64,000 nucleotides of DNA from NCBI RefSeq assembly GCF_046195335.1, contig NZ_CP176093.1; one strand, 5' to 3'. Position numbers and translations under genes: made by a program. This stretch comes from Methanospirillum lacunae (GTDB taxonomy: Archaea > Halobacteriota > Methanomicrobia > Methanomicrobiales > Methanospirillaceae). A model generated the notes under the pieces. The model did no database searches. It worked only from the letters and a program-made list of their open reading frames with translations, and was not told the origin of the DNA. Positions 8,795-19,300 of this stretch are shown here, piece by piece; the first letter of the stretch is position 1, and every line of letters begins with the position of its first letter.

Positions 8795-11245
8795 TCATGT
8801 TACAACTACGGCTTCGGGAATCCTCAGACTCCCGCCATAGTTCTCATTTTTAAGAGATAACATAACCGGATAGGAACCAGCAGTTGTGTACACATGTGAC
8901 GGGTTCTGCAGTGTTGAATGAGATCCATCCCCAAAGTCCCAATCCCATGAAACCGGATTTCCAGAACTCTTATCCTTGAAATCTACAGTAAGCGGAGCAT
9001 TTCCACTTGTAGGATATGCTGAAAACTGCGTAATGATCTTTCCGGGTACCAATGTCGGTGTGGGCTGTGGAACAACTCCGTCTGTAACAGTGATATAATT
9101 ATTCCATACAGCATATCCTCCGGTCTGGTTATTCAGAGCTCGCAAGGTGACTGTATATATTCCCGGAATTTCATATGTATGAACCGGGTTACGGGTAGTA
9201 TTGGTTATTCCGTCTCCAAACTGCCAGTACCATGAAGTCGGTGACCCGAGTGATTGAATTGAAGAGAACGAGACTGTCAATGGTCTTTCACCGTACCGCT
9301 GTGAAGCATTAAAGAAAACTTGAACCTGACCTGGTGTTGGATTTCCAATCGCCTGGATATCATGATTGTCTGTCAGCTGAGTAAACGTCCAGCTCGTAAT
9401 ATTTCCTTTAGACTCAGAATCTACAATTACATCAGGCATATCTGCCCCGGGTTTAGGCTGGGTGATGAATGTCTGATTCGTGTATGACCGGTATGAACTG
9501 TTCCCTGCAGGAACAATAATGGCCTGATCATTTGCGGTAGCGTTGATGGTAACCGGTTTGAGTGGAACAAGCGGGGCAGTATCATTCACCGGAGGTGAAA
9601 TATCGAATGGGGGTGTCACAAATCCGGTTACATTTGGAGTCTGCAGATCAGACCATCCAGTCCCGTTTGCATTACTCCAGTAATTACCTGCAATAAACGG
9701 ACCTCCAACGACATTCGTTCCCCGCACGGGGCCGGAGGGGTTAGTCCAGGAATAGGAGTAATTACTGAAGTTGCCGTACCCCTGGATATTTGTATCACTT
9801 CCAAAATAATTATTATAGATATTTCCAATTCCTGGCCCGGTTATTGGTTCATAATAAAATTCAGAAAGGATTGCAAGACTAGACCGGCTGGATCTGTTGA
9901 TCTGATTTCCGATTACAGATGTATTGTTGTATTGATCAGCTATTCCTATTCCAAAATATGCATCGGTTACAATATTGTTGCTTGCTAATGAGTTGTTGCC
10001 AAAGCATCCCAGACCATATAATTGTATATCCCGGACGATGTTATCGGATATCATTCCATCATCGCCGTCTAACAGGATACCATAACGGACACTTGAATAG
10101 ACTCTGTTCTTTATTGCTTTGCAGTCATGCTTCGATGACATAATACCATATCCATTGTTATATAACGTATTCTCTGAAAATGTGGTATTTTCACCTTCAG
10201 CACGTATTCCATATCCATATTCATCGAAAGTGTCACTAATGGTATTGCCGTTTATTGTTGTATTTGATCCGGTTGAAGCTAAATTATTGTAATTCTGACT
10301 GATGATGTTACCAGTACAGAGACCTCCGTCACTTTGGAATATGACTCCGTAATCCTGACTATTATGAACCGTATTTTCACGGAATGTCATATTATTTCCG
10401 GAACTAGCAAACCCGTATTGATTATTATTGAATGAATTCTTCTCTACGGTCATGGTATCTCCATAGATACTATATAATCCTATAAAATTATCCAGAATCG
10501 TATTCTCAGAGACAACAGCATAAGGACCAAGTATGTAAATTCCAATACTGGAATTTTTCAGAGTATTCTTATGGACTGATAGATTTGATGTATAGGCGAC
10601 AATACCGGCATACCTATTATCAGCCCATGTATTATTAACAAGAGATATCTTATCACCGTAAGAGTAAAGACCATAGGTAAATTCTTCAATTTTGAAAAAA
10701 TTTCTGACCGAAGTATTATTTACATCAGATCCTGTTGCGATCCCATTATTTGTAGCATTTCCAGTAATCGTCTGTCCATTTCCATCAAGAACAACATCCG
10801 ATGCTTCGATATATATTGCCGAACTATTCCCTGTTGAAAATCCGCTCTGGAGTATGTAAGTTCCAGGAGAATAGATATAATAACTCTGATCAGTTCCGGT
10901 TGTGTTGAAATAATAATACCCGCTCCCTTCTGGGGTCGGAGTTACCGGAACTAGGATAACATTTCCCATTGTTTCCATCCCGGTATCTGTGATAGATAAT
11001 GCAGATACAGACGGATTTATGGGTTTCTTTGTGTCAATAGTATCCCTGATATCTGAAATATTAAATGGTGGAATTGGGATTGTCACTGGTGGTATCTCCT
11101 GTAGCAGAGTCTGGGATTCGTTCAGTTCACTGGTGTTTAATCCCGTTGGACTGACTGCAGGTTGGGCTGTACAGACAAAGATACCTCCCATAATGATCAG
11201 AAAACTGAGAAATATATTAAGTACGAGGCTAAAGTCTGTCTTCAT
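8795..11245 (-). CDS. Secreted surface protein with NosD-type parallel beta-helix and two PKD domains
   Basis: 816 aa. Residues 1-30 are a signal peptide. Residues ~110-520 carry right-handed beta-helix repeats of the NosD/periplasmic copper-binding type, with many short strands containing NNG, GNxxxxN and ENTxxxN turns (SDVVLDGNGQTITGN; SENTILDNFIGLYS; NHISDNIVRD-like). A linker (~530-635) precedes two PKD domains. The first is ~645-725 (WYWQFGDGITNTTRNPVHTY) and the second ~735-816 (WDWDFGDGSHSTLQNPSHVY). The protein ends directly after the second PKD strand, without a visible membrane anchor or sorting signal. Such proteins in methanogens are extracellular carbohydrate-binding or adhesion proteins; the ligand is unknown. 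The NosD label reflects fold only, because no copper site is evident. Confidence 0.85.
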   Translation of the reverse strand: MKTDFSLVLNIFLSFLIIMGGIFVCTAQPAVSPTGLNTSELNESQTLLQEIPPVTIPIPPFNISDIRDTIDTKKPINPSVSALSITDTGMETMGNVILVPVTPTPEGSGYYYFNTTGTDQSYYIYSPGTYILQSGFSTGNSSAIYIEASDVVLDGNGQTITGNATNNGIATGSDVNNTSVRNFFKIEEFTYGLYSYGDKISLVNNTWADNRYAGIVAYTSNLSVHKNTLKNSSIGIYILGPYAVVSENTILDNFIGLYSIYGDTMTVEKNSFNNNQYGFASSGNNMTFRENTVHNSQDYGVIFQSDGGLCTGNIISQNYNNLASTGSNTTINGNTISDTFDEYGYGIRAEGENTTFSENTLYNNGYGIMSSKHDCKAIKNRVYSSVRYGILLDGDDGMISDNIVRDIQLYGLGCFGNNSLASNNIVTDAYFGIGIADQYNNTSVIGNQINRSSRSSLAILSEFYYEPITGPGIGNIYNNYFGSDTNIQGYGNFSNYSYSWTNPSGPVRGTNVVGGPFIAGNYWSNANGTGWSDLQTPNVTGFVTPPFDISPPVNDTAPLVPLKPVTINATANDQAIIVPAGNSSYRSYTNQTFITQPKPGADMPDVIVDSESKGNITSWTFTQLTDNHDIQAIGNPTPGQVQVFFNASQRYGERPLTVSFSSIQSLGSPTSWYWQFGDGITNTTRNPVHTYEIPGIYTVTLRALNNQTGGYAVWNNYITVTDGVVPQPTPTLVPGKIITQFSAYPTSGNAPLTVDFKDKSSGNPVSWDWDFGDGSHSTLQNPSHVYTTAGSYPVMLSLKNENYGGSLRIPEAVVVT

Positions 11246-11614
11246 CAGATATCACCGGTCTTTGTTGCTATAATTAGTTCGCGTCTATTCTGGAAGGGTT
11301 GTGATCTTAGCGTATCAATTAGAACCTGCTGATTCCTCTGGTCCCAAAAAGTATTATTCATTATATCCATCAATTTCCATCTCCCATAAAGCAGATCAAA
11401 AAGAAATACGGTATTGGTTAATCATATTTATAATAATATATAATTATGCATTTTTTCTAAAATTCAGCCGGCAGGAAAAATTCCTATCTATATGGGAAAA
11501 CAGAGAATATCGTTACATATATTCAATTCAGTCAGACATTTTAAACCTAATAACCGGGAAACCGTTTTCGTCCGATGTCTATGGGACCTAACCTTAAAAA
11601 GAAGAGTGCCTGAT
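11246..11614. other. Intergenic region, 369 bp
   Basis: AT-rich. The open frames seen on the plus strand have no family character and look accidental. It should contain the promoter of the NosD/PKD gene near 11250-11300. Confidence 0.4.
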
Positions 11615-12811
11615 TTAGGCACAGGGTGTATATCTTCCGCTGATTACAACATACTGAATGCCGTCACTTCCGGTGGTAAGATTGAAATAACTTTCTTTTT
11701 GAAATATTCCGGAGAGTGTCGGATGGGAAAAGACATAATGAACCCAGCCGGTCCCATGATCCACAGCTCCTTTGAGCATCTCGTCACGGAACATGGTACC
11801 GGTAACATCCCCTTTCCCAGACATGTTTCTTCCGATGATATCCGGGTTTCCTGCATCAGCCATGTTTGTTCCATTGAGTGCATAGACAAAGACATACAGG
11901 CCAGGAATCACCGGATCCTTGTATGGTGCAACTTTTGCATTTATCTGTTTGAGCGTATCCGGGGTATTTTGTGAAAGTGCATCTGATGTGCTATTTACAA
12001 GATCAGTCACCATTTTTGTGGTTATATCAGATTCAGCACATTCCACTGGCTTATACTTGTAGATAATTTGTTCATATTCAGAAGATCCAGTCTCTGACCT
12101 GTTGATTTTAAGGTTTGATATTGTGTTGTTAAATTCATCTACAAATTCAGGATCAGTGTTTTTGTTGAAAGCGAAATACTCGTCAATTGCCCCTATATTC
12201 ATAACAGGTTTGAATGATTCCGGATCATCAGCGTACCGGTTAATCATCGACTGCCCGGAAAGTTCGCCATAGCTCCAGGCATCCGTAGTTCCATTCTCTA
12301 TCATCCTGATTGCCTGTTCCGGGGAGGATACTTCTGTGATCTGATTTGGATTGACACCGGCATGTTCTGCCATACTGATCCCGGTATCATTTCTGATTGC
12401 CACAATCCGGTATGAATGAATATCGGAAGAAATTGAACTATCGTTCTTTGTAGTTCCCCAGAGGACCTTGGTGTCGCTGATGATCGGACCGGCCCACAAG
12501 AACTGGTCTTCACGCTGAGATATCCTTCCGGTAGTAAACAGGAGGGTGTTGTTTCGTGTCAGAGTTGTGTTATATGCTTCTGCCCAGGGGAGAATGTTGA
12601 TTGAATTTCGAGGGATATCAATACCCATATGATTGAATGTTGATTCGAGGAAGTCTACAGAAATTCCTTTCAGGGTGCCATTATCCATGTAATTAAATGG
12701 TGGATAATCTTCTGTCAGAATGAGAAGATCAGAGGGCAAAGATTGTGCCATCATACCGGGTATGAAAATGCTGAGTAAGAGTATGGAAAGAATTAGCAGT
12801 CTTTGCTTCAT
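11615..12811 (-). CDS. Solute-binding protein (family 3) fused to a Cache-like domain
   Basis: 398 aa. Signal peptide at residues 1-22 (LLILSILLLSIFIPGMMAQ). Residues ~28-255 are a type II periplasmic binding domain of the SBP_bac_3 kind: LLILTEDYPPFNYMDNGTLKGISVDFL is the classic opening, followed by ISQREDQFLWAGPI and a TGISMAEHAG block. Residues ~265-398 resemble a single-Cache (Cache_2/3-like) sensing domain: GLYVFVYALNGTNMADAGNPDIIGRN, GTGWVHYVFSHP, YVVISGRYTP. No transmembrane helix or signalling domain follows, so the protein is probably secreted or held by its signal sequence and acts as a binding partner for a sensor. An amino acid or small carboxylate ligand is possible for this family. 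It is monocistronic. Confidence 0.8.
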   Translation of the reverse strand: MKQRLLILSILLLSIFIPGMMAQSLPSDLLILTEDYPPFNYMDNGTLKGISVDFLESTFNHMGIDIPRNSINILPWAEAYNTTLTRNNTLLFTTGRISQREDQFLWAGPIISDTKVLWGTTKNDSSISSDIHSYRIVAIRNDTGISMAEHAGVNPNQITEVSSPEQAIRMIENGTTDAWSYGELSGQSMINRYADDPESFKPVMNIGAIDEYFAFNKNTDPEFVDEFNNTISNLKINRSETGSSEYEQIIYKYKPVECAESDITTKMVTDLVNSTSDALSQNTPDTLKQINAKVAPYKDPVIPGLYVFVYALNGTNMADAGNPDIIGRNMSGKGDVTGTMFRDEMLKGAVDHGTGWVHYVFSHPTLSGIFQKESYFNLTTGSDGIQYVVISGRYTPCA

Positions 12812-13595
12812 GTTATTACATATCAGTACCCTGGTTAATAGTTACTCTCTTTTATCTATCTGAAAAATTATTTGGTTTTATCTTGAATTGATGAAAACAG
12901 AATGTTAAAACCGTTAGATAAAAATATGTACCTGATACATATATTTCAAAGTCTTGATTTTAGCAGCAAAAGATGAAACCGTATTCAATATTTTGAAAAA
13001 TCAGCAAATTCTCTTATAATCGCTCTCCTCTCATTAAACCGAATAGTGACTATATTTAAAATTGAAAAATATTTAAGAAAATTATCAAACGAGTAATGAG
13101 GGGATTCATTTAATAATATCAGCGATAGTAAAGTGAAAATGTAAGTGAAAAAATTGAAATGGTTTGTGAAATAGATGTATAAAATTTTATTATATGAATG
13201 TAATAATAAATACTCAAACAGAACGGAGAATATGGTCAAAATTTACAAGAATTTTTAAAACAAGGTTCGGTCCCACGTAATGTGTAGATTCAAGCCTCAT
13301 TTACAAGATTCAAATTATCCGGTATCGAACATTATGAGATGTCACTGAAGAAGTTGATCAATTTCATATGGATATTTACGAGATAGGTTTTGATTCTATC
13401 AATTTAAGATCAGATATTGTTTTAATAAGGTCAATCTCTATTAATAATTTATACCAGATATCCTATCGCCATTATTAATCATGGACTCATTTCCTTAAAA
13501 GAAGATTTGTGTCTGTGTTGCATCTTATTCGATACATCTTGCTTTGAAACTATGTTATCATAGATGGGAATTTTCAGACAAAGAAGTCCTGAATT
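12812..13595. other. Intergenic region, 784 bp, AT-rich
   Basis: The long AT-rich stretch contains only short accidental frames. One copy of TCAAACGAGTAATG near 13087 resembles the TTCAAACGAA motif found elsewhere in the window. No RNA gene was recognised. Confidence 0.4.
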
Positions 13596-13928
13596 ATGAG
13601 AATTTCGATTCACTTTAACTCAAGAAAAGAACAGAATTCACTCTATGACTGGGCTGATATTTCGGTAGGAGAATCCCGTATTGGAAAAGCTCGTTGCAAG
13701 ATAGATAAATCAACAATCACCATCTTTACGATTAATATCTATCAGGATTGGGAGAGACGTGGATATGGCAAAGAGTTCATCGACTACTGTAAAGAGCATT
13801 ATCTCACAGTAATTGCGGATCGAGTCAGACCTGTTTCTATTGGATTTTGGGAATCAATGGAATTTACTGATACTATGGATGGATGTTGGATCTTTCATGC
13901 ACCATTAAGAATGGATAAGGGGGAATAA
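13596..13928 (+). CDS. Small GNAT-family N-acetyltransferase
   Basis: 110 aa, shorter than the usual 140-170 aa of the family. It retains the acetyl-CoA binding motif A as TIFTINIYQDWERRGYGKEFIDY (R-x-x-G-Y-G) and the closing FWESMEFTDT, which matches the FY-x-x-x-G-F strand of GNAT proteins. The N-terminal strand and helix are abbreviated. The substrate cannot be deduced. It sits alone upstream of the CheR-like gene, 128 bp away. No clear ribosome binding site precedes the ATG. Confidence 0.65.
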   Translation: MRISIHFNSRKEQNSLYDWADISVGESRIGKARCKIDKSTITIFTINIYQDWERRGYGKEFIDYCKEHYLTVIADRVRPVSIGFWESMEFTDTMDGCWIFHAPLRMDKGE

Positions 13929-14056
13929 CTGCACCTCAGTTTCAGACCTGGTAAACTAGCGTATGAATGATAAATTTAGGAAAAAAACTTCCTCTAAAGA
14001 CGACAATGTTCCTAATCATGCAAGGCATAATACAAGAAGGAGATAACTTCTAGAGT

Positions 14057-14677
14057 ATGGGGTTTACTTTTTTTTATCGGGATGAACAAACACTGAGCAC
14101 TGCAATAGATCTATTTATCCCTCATATACAGAATCGGACCCATATCAATATTTGGAGTGCTGGATGTTCTCTTGGACAGGAACCATATACCTTTGCTATT
14201 ATGCTTCGCGAAAGGATGGGACCTTTTCAATACAGAAATGTAAAGATCTTTGCAACTGATATCGACGAGTATGATCAATTTGGACCGATCATTACTACTG
14301 GAATTTATCCTCAAGAAGATATTGCACGAATTCCTCCAGATATCCAGGAAAAATATTTCCTTAAAACCCCGGATATTCCCGGCAATGTCCAAGTAATAGA
14401 AGAGATTCGACATGCAGTGGAGTTCTGCAAACATGATCTCCTCTCTTTAATACCAATAAAAAAAGGTCTTCAACTCATAATCTGTAAAAATGTTCTTCTC
14501 CATTTCAGTGAAGATCAACAACAAGCCTTATGGCAAATGTTTTGGGAATCATTGGATGAAGATGGATATCTTCTTCACGAGCAGACACAAAGAATAGGAG
14601 AAAAATTTACCAACCTATTTGAACAACCGGTTTCAAACGCCCAGATTTATCGAAAACGAAAAATTGATGATTATTAA
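14057..14677 (+). CDS. CheR-type methyltransferase catalytic domain
   Basis: 206 aa, lacking the ~70-residue N-terminal helical domain of ordinary CheR. It starts at the FFYRDEQTL segment that opens the catalytic domain. It then shows the SAM-binding motif INIWSAGCSLGQEPYTFAI, FATDID, GIYPQEDI, the VEFCKHDLL strand, and LQLIICKNVLLHF in place of the usual IfCRNVLIYF. The expected reaction is SAM-dependent methylation of receptor glutamates. Several consensus residues differ (Gln for Glu after the glycine motif, Lys for Arg before NVL), so specificity may have shifted. An in-frame TAG lies six bases before the ATG, so an N-terminal truncation cannot be excluded. It overlaps the first metallo-beta-lactamase gene and lies 1.7 kb upstream of a chemoreceptor gene. 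Confidence 0.72.
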   Translation: MGFTFFYRDEQTLSTAIDLFIPHIQNRTHINIWSAGCSLGQEPYTFAIMLRERMGPFQYRNVKIFATDIDEYDQFGPIITTGIYPQEDIARIPPDIQEKYFLKTPDIPGNVQVIEEIRHAVEFCKHDLLSLIPIKKGLQLIICKNVLLHFSEDQQQALWQMFWESLDEDGYLLHEQTQRIGEKFTNLFEQPVSNAQIYRKRKIDDY

Positions 14678-15269
14678 AGATCTTACCCTTGGAAAAAAGG
14701 AGTACACATCAAGTGTCTGGCATGTCAGCGGAGAGTTTCATTCATTTTCTGATGTTAATACGCTGATCGATACTGGATATGATAAAATCGTTCTTTCTCA
14801 TCTGGAACAGATGAAACCAGGTATAGGAAAGAAAATAATTGATAAAATCGTTCTCACTCATTCGCATTTTGATCATACTCAGAATGTTACTGAAATTCTT
14901 AAGCGATTTCCAGTTCCGGTCTATGCGCATCCAAAAAATGATACTCCCGGAATTATTCCGGTTGCTAATCATGAAAAAATAAGAATTGCTGATCAGGTAG
15001 GAGAAGTCATCTATACTCCGGGTCACAGTGAAGATTCAATCAGCATCCTCTGTCCAGACGATGGAATACTCTTCTCCGGAGACATGCCATATCGGATATT
15101 TTCTGATTCAGATGAATATCATTCAGATTTTATAGAAGCACTAGAGTATATTTGTTCACATGATATCAGGGTGATTTATCCAGGACATGGGGATCCCATA
15201 ACAGATTATCCCCAACATCTCCTTGAGGATTCATTATTGACAATAAAAAAGAGTAGAGACAAAAGCTGA
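14667..15269 (+). CDS. Metallo-beta-lactamase-fold hydrolase, copy 1
   Basis: 200 aa. The metal-binding motif H-x-H-x-D-H is intact (LTHSHFDHTQN), followed by TPGHSEDSI (third metal His), LFSGDMPY (bridging Asp) and YPGHGDPI (last His). It therefore looks like an active small glyoxalase-II-like or MBL-fold enzyme. The start at 14667 overlaps the CheR-like gene by 11 bp; an upstream in-frame ATG at 14619 would overlap by 59 bp and is less likely. The stop codon overlaps the start of copy 2. The substrate is unknown; coupling to a CheR-like gene suggests a hydrolytic role in the same process (inference). Confidence 0.78.
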   Translation: MIIKDLTLGKKEYTSSVWHVSGEFHSFSDVNTLIDTGYDKIVLSHLEQMKPGIGKKIIDKIVLTHSHFDHTQNVTEILKRFPVPVYAHPKNDTPGIIPVANHEKIRIADQVGEVIYTPGHSEDSISILCPDDGILFSGDMPYRIFSDSDEYHSDFIEALEYICSHDIRVIYPGHGDPITDYPQHLLEDSLLTIKKSRDKS

Positions 15270-15865
15270 TGAATATTCAAAACCTTACTCAAGGAAGTCA
15301 CCAATACACTTCAAATACATGGTTACTATGTTGTGGGGAACATCAGTCAAATTGTCCTATCTTAATTGATACCGGTAGTGATCCCCGGATTATCTCAACA
15401 CTTCAGGAGATTCAAATCTCGACTGGTGAAATACCGGTAAACCTGGTGATCATTACCCATGATCATGCTGACCATTCTTCGATGCTGCCTGAAATTAGGC
15501 GGTGTTTTTCTCCTGTAGCATATGCCTGGTCAGAGAATACTGTAGGTATCACCAGGAATTTAAAAGATCGGGAAGTAATATCTGCAGGAACTCATTTGTT
15601 AGAGATTATCCATATACCTGGACATTCAAGTGATTCAATCTGTATTTACTGTTCAGATGAAAAGATATTGTTCACAGGAGATACCCCGATTTACATCAGA
15701 GATACAAGTCTCACTTTTGAGCGTCCATTTCAGAGAGCATTTGAAAATCTCTGTCACCGAAGAATTAATTCGATTTATCCTGGTCATGGGGAAGCGATCC
15801 TCTCTGATGGAAATCAGATTCTAATGAGATCTCTTGAAAATATCAGAGACAGTAGGATTATATAA
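15269..15865 (+). CDS. Metallo-beta-lactamase-fold hydrolase, copy 2
   Basis: 198 aa, a diverged tandem paralogue of the preceding gene. Both start with the same pattern (xIxxLTxGxxxYTSxxW) and share all metal ligands: ITHDHADHSS, HIPGHSSDSI, LFTGDTPIY and YPGHGEAI. Its ATG overlaps the TGA of copy 1 (TGATG), so the two are translationally coupled and may form a heterodimer. It differs from copy 1 in the region between the metal motif and the third His. Substrate unknown. Confidence 0.78.
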   Translation: MNIQNLTQGSHQYTSNTWLLCCGEHQSNCPILIDTGSDPRIISTLQEIQISTGEIPVNLVIITHDHADHSSMLPEIRRCFSPVAYAWSENTVGITRNLKDREVISAGTHLLEIIHIPGHSSDSICIYCSDEKILFTGDTPIYIRDTSLTFERPFQRAFENLCHRRINSIYPGHGEAILSDGNQILMRSLENIRDSRII

Positions 15866-15990
15866 CGAAATATATGGTGTGTATTATTCGAGAACCTAGT
15901 GAATATAATTTACATACTTGACTTGATTTATACAATCAATTATTCTCTCTTAAACAACCCTATTTTTGACTCCGATGTGACTACATTTTT

Positions 15991-16000
15991 TTCGTTTGAA
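15991..16000 (-). promoter_or_regulatory. TTCAAACGAA motif, copy 1 (reverse orientation)
   Basis: TTCGTTTGAA on the plus strand. One of five exact intergenic copies noticed in the window (15991, 16073, 38501, 41101, 52187). Function unknown. Confidence 0.35.
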
Positions 16001-16036
16001 AATTCAAATCAAATGCCTAATAAAGGGCGCAAAACA

Positions 16037-16056
16037 CAAACCTTGAGGTAGGTTTG
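16037..16056. promoter_or_regulatory. Inverted repeat upstream of chemoreceptor 1
   Basis: CAAACC and GGTTTG form a perfect 6-bp inverted repeat around an 8-base centre. It lies between the two oppositely oriented TTCAAACGAA motifs. It could be an operator or RNA hairpin; there is no direct evidence for either. Confidence 0.35.
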
Positions 16057-16072
16057 GAAAGTTAAGATATTA

Positions 16073-16082
16073 TTCAAACGAA
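16073..16082 (+). promoter_or_regulatory. TTCAAACGAA motif, copy 2
   Basis: Exact copy in the leader of chemoreceptor 1, 318 bp before its ATG, facing copy 1 across the hairpin at 16037. Confidence 0.35.
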
Positions 16083-16390
16083 ATTATAATTACTTATGAT
16101 TTATAAAAAAAATTAGCATTCATTAGGTTATAAAAATCAATTTTAACCAAAATTCACCTCATTGACAATAAGATGAATAGTTGGTTAATTATGTTTTACT
16201 ATTCTAAGTGCCTCGTTTTTATCCATTGATTTTATTCCAAAAGGAACTCGTATATTATAAATATTTATGTTTCTGCCTTGCATTCATGCTCTGCATGACT
16301 CTTCCTATAATAACTATTATATCAAATAAAAAAAAGTCCGTTTTAAACCTATCCCATTGTGTATGGTTAAACTGCCCCCCGGTGAAAAAA

Positions 16391-19300
16391 ATGAATACAT
16401 CAGATATGATTACCAGATTAGATCTCACTGACGAAGAGGTTGCTGTTCTAACTGAAGATGAAATGAGAATTTTCATTGCAGCATTGCGTTATGAAAGAAT
16501 CCAATTTATTCAGGATATTCATGCTATCACTGCTTCCTGGAAAGAGGGGAATATAGATGCTCAATTTGATACCAGTGTATACCAGTCTGAACTCGAAACT
16601 GCAGGTGATGCGTTAAATAATATGATTAGGGAGATATCTAAACCTATTTCCCTTATCTCCAAAAATATCGAAATGATTGCACTCGGAGAGATTCCGACAC
16701 CGATCATCAATTCATTTACTGGAGATTTAAGTATAATTATTCGAAATTTAAATACCTTGATCAGTTTTATTACAGATTTGGCACATGATACAGAATCTCT
16801 TTCTACGGCAGCACTTAAGGGAAATCTCAATACTAGAATTGATTCATCGAAATATCTAGTAGACTTCAAAAAAATAATAGAAAGTGTAAACCGCACCCTC
16901 GATGAATTTGACAAATCAAAGGTTTCAACTAATGGAGATAATTCTCATAGATTGAATGCCGATCTTATGATGATTGAAGATATTGAGCGTGTAAAAAGGG
17001 AGATAGATCAAGGTTCTCTTAAGGCACTCATCAACGAAGAGAATTATTCAGGCGATTCACGGGTTATTGTTGATTCTATAAACCATCTTATCAAATCTTT
17101 ATCTGAACCACTCACGATTTTTGCAACTACTATTAATCAGACTAGTACCGGAAAGATTCCGGATAGAATACCTGAAGAATATTCTGGGGATCTAGCAAAG
17201 ATTGCATCAGATCTTAATACAACCATTGATGCACTTGCTCTTCTCGTGTCTGATGGCCTGCTTCTAACGAAAGCAATTGAGGAAGGAAAACTAGGGATTC
17301 GAACTGATGTTACCCGACATCAGGGGCAGTTCAGAGCTGTAATTGGAGGATTTAATAATACCCTTGATGCAGTAGTCAAACCACTGAATTTGTCAGCTGA
17401 GTATGTGGACCGGATCTCTAAAGGAGATATTCCAGATAAAATAACTGATGAATATTATGGTGACTTCAACGAGATCAAAAACAATCTGAATGTGTGCATT
17501 GAGGCTATAAACCGGTTAGTCTCTGATGGTCTGCTGCTCACAAAAGCTATCGAAGAAGGAAAACTTGGAACCAGAGCTGATACCTCGAAACACTTTGGGG
17601 AATTTAGAGCCGTAATAGATGGATTCAATAATACTCTTGATGCGGTAGTCAAACCACTGAATTTGTCAGCTGAGTACGTGGACCGTATATCAAAAGGAGA
17701 TATTCCTGATAAAATAACTGATGAATATTACGGTGACTTCAACGAGATCAAAAACAATCTGAATGTGTGTATAGAGGCTATAAACCGGTTAGTCTCTGAT
17801 GGTCTGCTGCTCACAAAGGCAATTGAAGAAGGTAAACTTGGAACCAGAGCTGATACAACACATCATTTTGGAGAATTTAGAGCTGTAATTGGAGGATTTA
17901 ATAATACACTTGATGCTGTTGTTAAACCTCTCAACATGTCAGCCGAATATATGGACCGAATCTCAAAAGGAGACATTCCTGATAAAATAACTGATGAATA
18001 TTACGGTGATTTCAACGAGATCAAAAATAATCTAAATGTGTGCATTGAGGCTATAAACCGGTTAGTCTCTGATGGTCTGCTGCTCACAAAAGCTATCGAA
18101 GAAGGAAAACTTGGAACCAGAACTGATACAACACATCATTTTGGAGAGTTCAGAGCTGTAATTGGAGGATTTAATAATACACTTGATGCTGTTGTTAAAC
18201 CTCTCAACATGTCAGCCGAATATATGGACCGAATCTCAAAAGGAGATATTCCTGATAAAATAACTGATGAATACTACGGTGACTTCAACGAGATCAAAAA
18301 CAATCTGAATGTGTGTATAGAGGCAATTAATCGGCTGGTTTCTGATGGTCTGCTGCTCACAAAGGCAATTGAAGAAGGAAAACTTGGAACCAGAGCTGAT
18401 ACCTCGAAACACTTTGGGGAATTTAGAGCCGTAATAGATGGATTCAATAATACCCTTGATGCGGTAGTCAAACCACTGAATTTGTCAGCTGAGTACGTGG
18501 ACCGTATATCAAAAGGAGATATTCCTGATAAAATAACTGATGAATATTACGGTGACTTCAATGAGATCAAAAACAATCTGAATGTGTGCATTGAGGCTAT
18601 AAACCGGTTAGTCTCTGATGGTCTGCTGCTCACAAAGGCAATTGAAGAAGGAAAACTTGGAACCAGAGCTGATACAACACATCATTTTGGAGAGTTCAGA
18701 GCTGTAATTGGAGGATTTAATAATACACTTGATGCTGTGGTTAAACCTCTCAACATGTCAGCCGAATATATGGATCGAATCTCAAAAGGAGACATTCCTG
18801 ATAAAATAACTGATGAATATTATGGTGACTTCAACGAGATCAAAAACAATCTGAATGTGTGCATTGAGGCTATAAACCGGTTAGTCTCTGATGGTCTGCT
18901 GCTCACAAAAGCTATCGAAGAAGGAAAACTTGGAACCAGAGCTGATACAACACATCATTTTGGAGAATTTAGAGCAATAATAAGTGGATTCAATAGTACT
19001 CTCGATGCGGTAGTCAAACCTCTCAACATATCAGCCGAGTATATGGATCGGATCTCTAAAGGAGATATTCCAGATAAAATAACTGATGAATATTACGGTG
19101 ACTTCAACGAGATCAAAAACAATCTGAATGTGTGCATAGAGGCGATTAATCGGTTAGTCTCAGATGGCCTTCTTCTCACAAAAGCTATCGAAGAAGGAAA
19201 ACTTGGAACAAGAGCTGATATAACACATCATTTTGGAGAATTTAGAGCAGTAATAAGTGGATTCAATAACACCCTCGATGCGGTAGTTAAGCCGCTCAAT

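Larger units (their letters stand above)
15866..16390. other. Intergenic region upstream of chemoreceptor 1, 525 bp
   Basis: It contains an inverted pair of a recurring motif, TTCGTTTGAA at 15991-16000 and TTCAAACGAA at 16073-16082, bracketing a hairpin at 16037-16056. A hydrophobic open frame beginning with GTG at 16208 joins the chemoreceptor frame, but it has no ribosome site and is treated as non-coding. Confidence 0.45.

Noticed and set aside
11301..11974. Plus-strand frames between the NosD/PKD gene and the solute-binding protein gene
   Set aside because: No family character; the second one is largely antisense to the solute-binding protein gene.
12985..13239. 84-aa minus-strand frame
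   Set aside because: Very rich in F, I, L, N and Y from AT-rich DNA, with no ribosome site or domain pattern.
13261..13330. GGTTCGGTCCC-like sequence suggestive of a tRNA T-arm
   Set aside because: No matching acceptor stem, anticodon arm or D-arm could be found around it.
13963..14046. 27-codon frame before the CheR-like gene that could be a lost N-terminus
   Set aside because: Short, highly charged, in another frame, and with no recognisable CheR N-terminal helices. Frameshift decay remains possible but is unsupported.
16208..16390. Upstream extension of receptor 1 with a hydrophobic helix
   Set aside because: It begins with a GTG right after a stop codon, has no ribosome site, and receptor 2 is fully soluble. 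The ATG at 16391 has GGTGA at a good distance.
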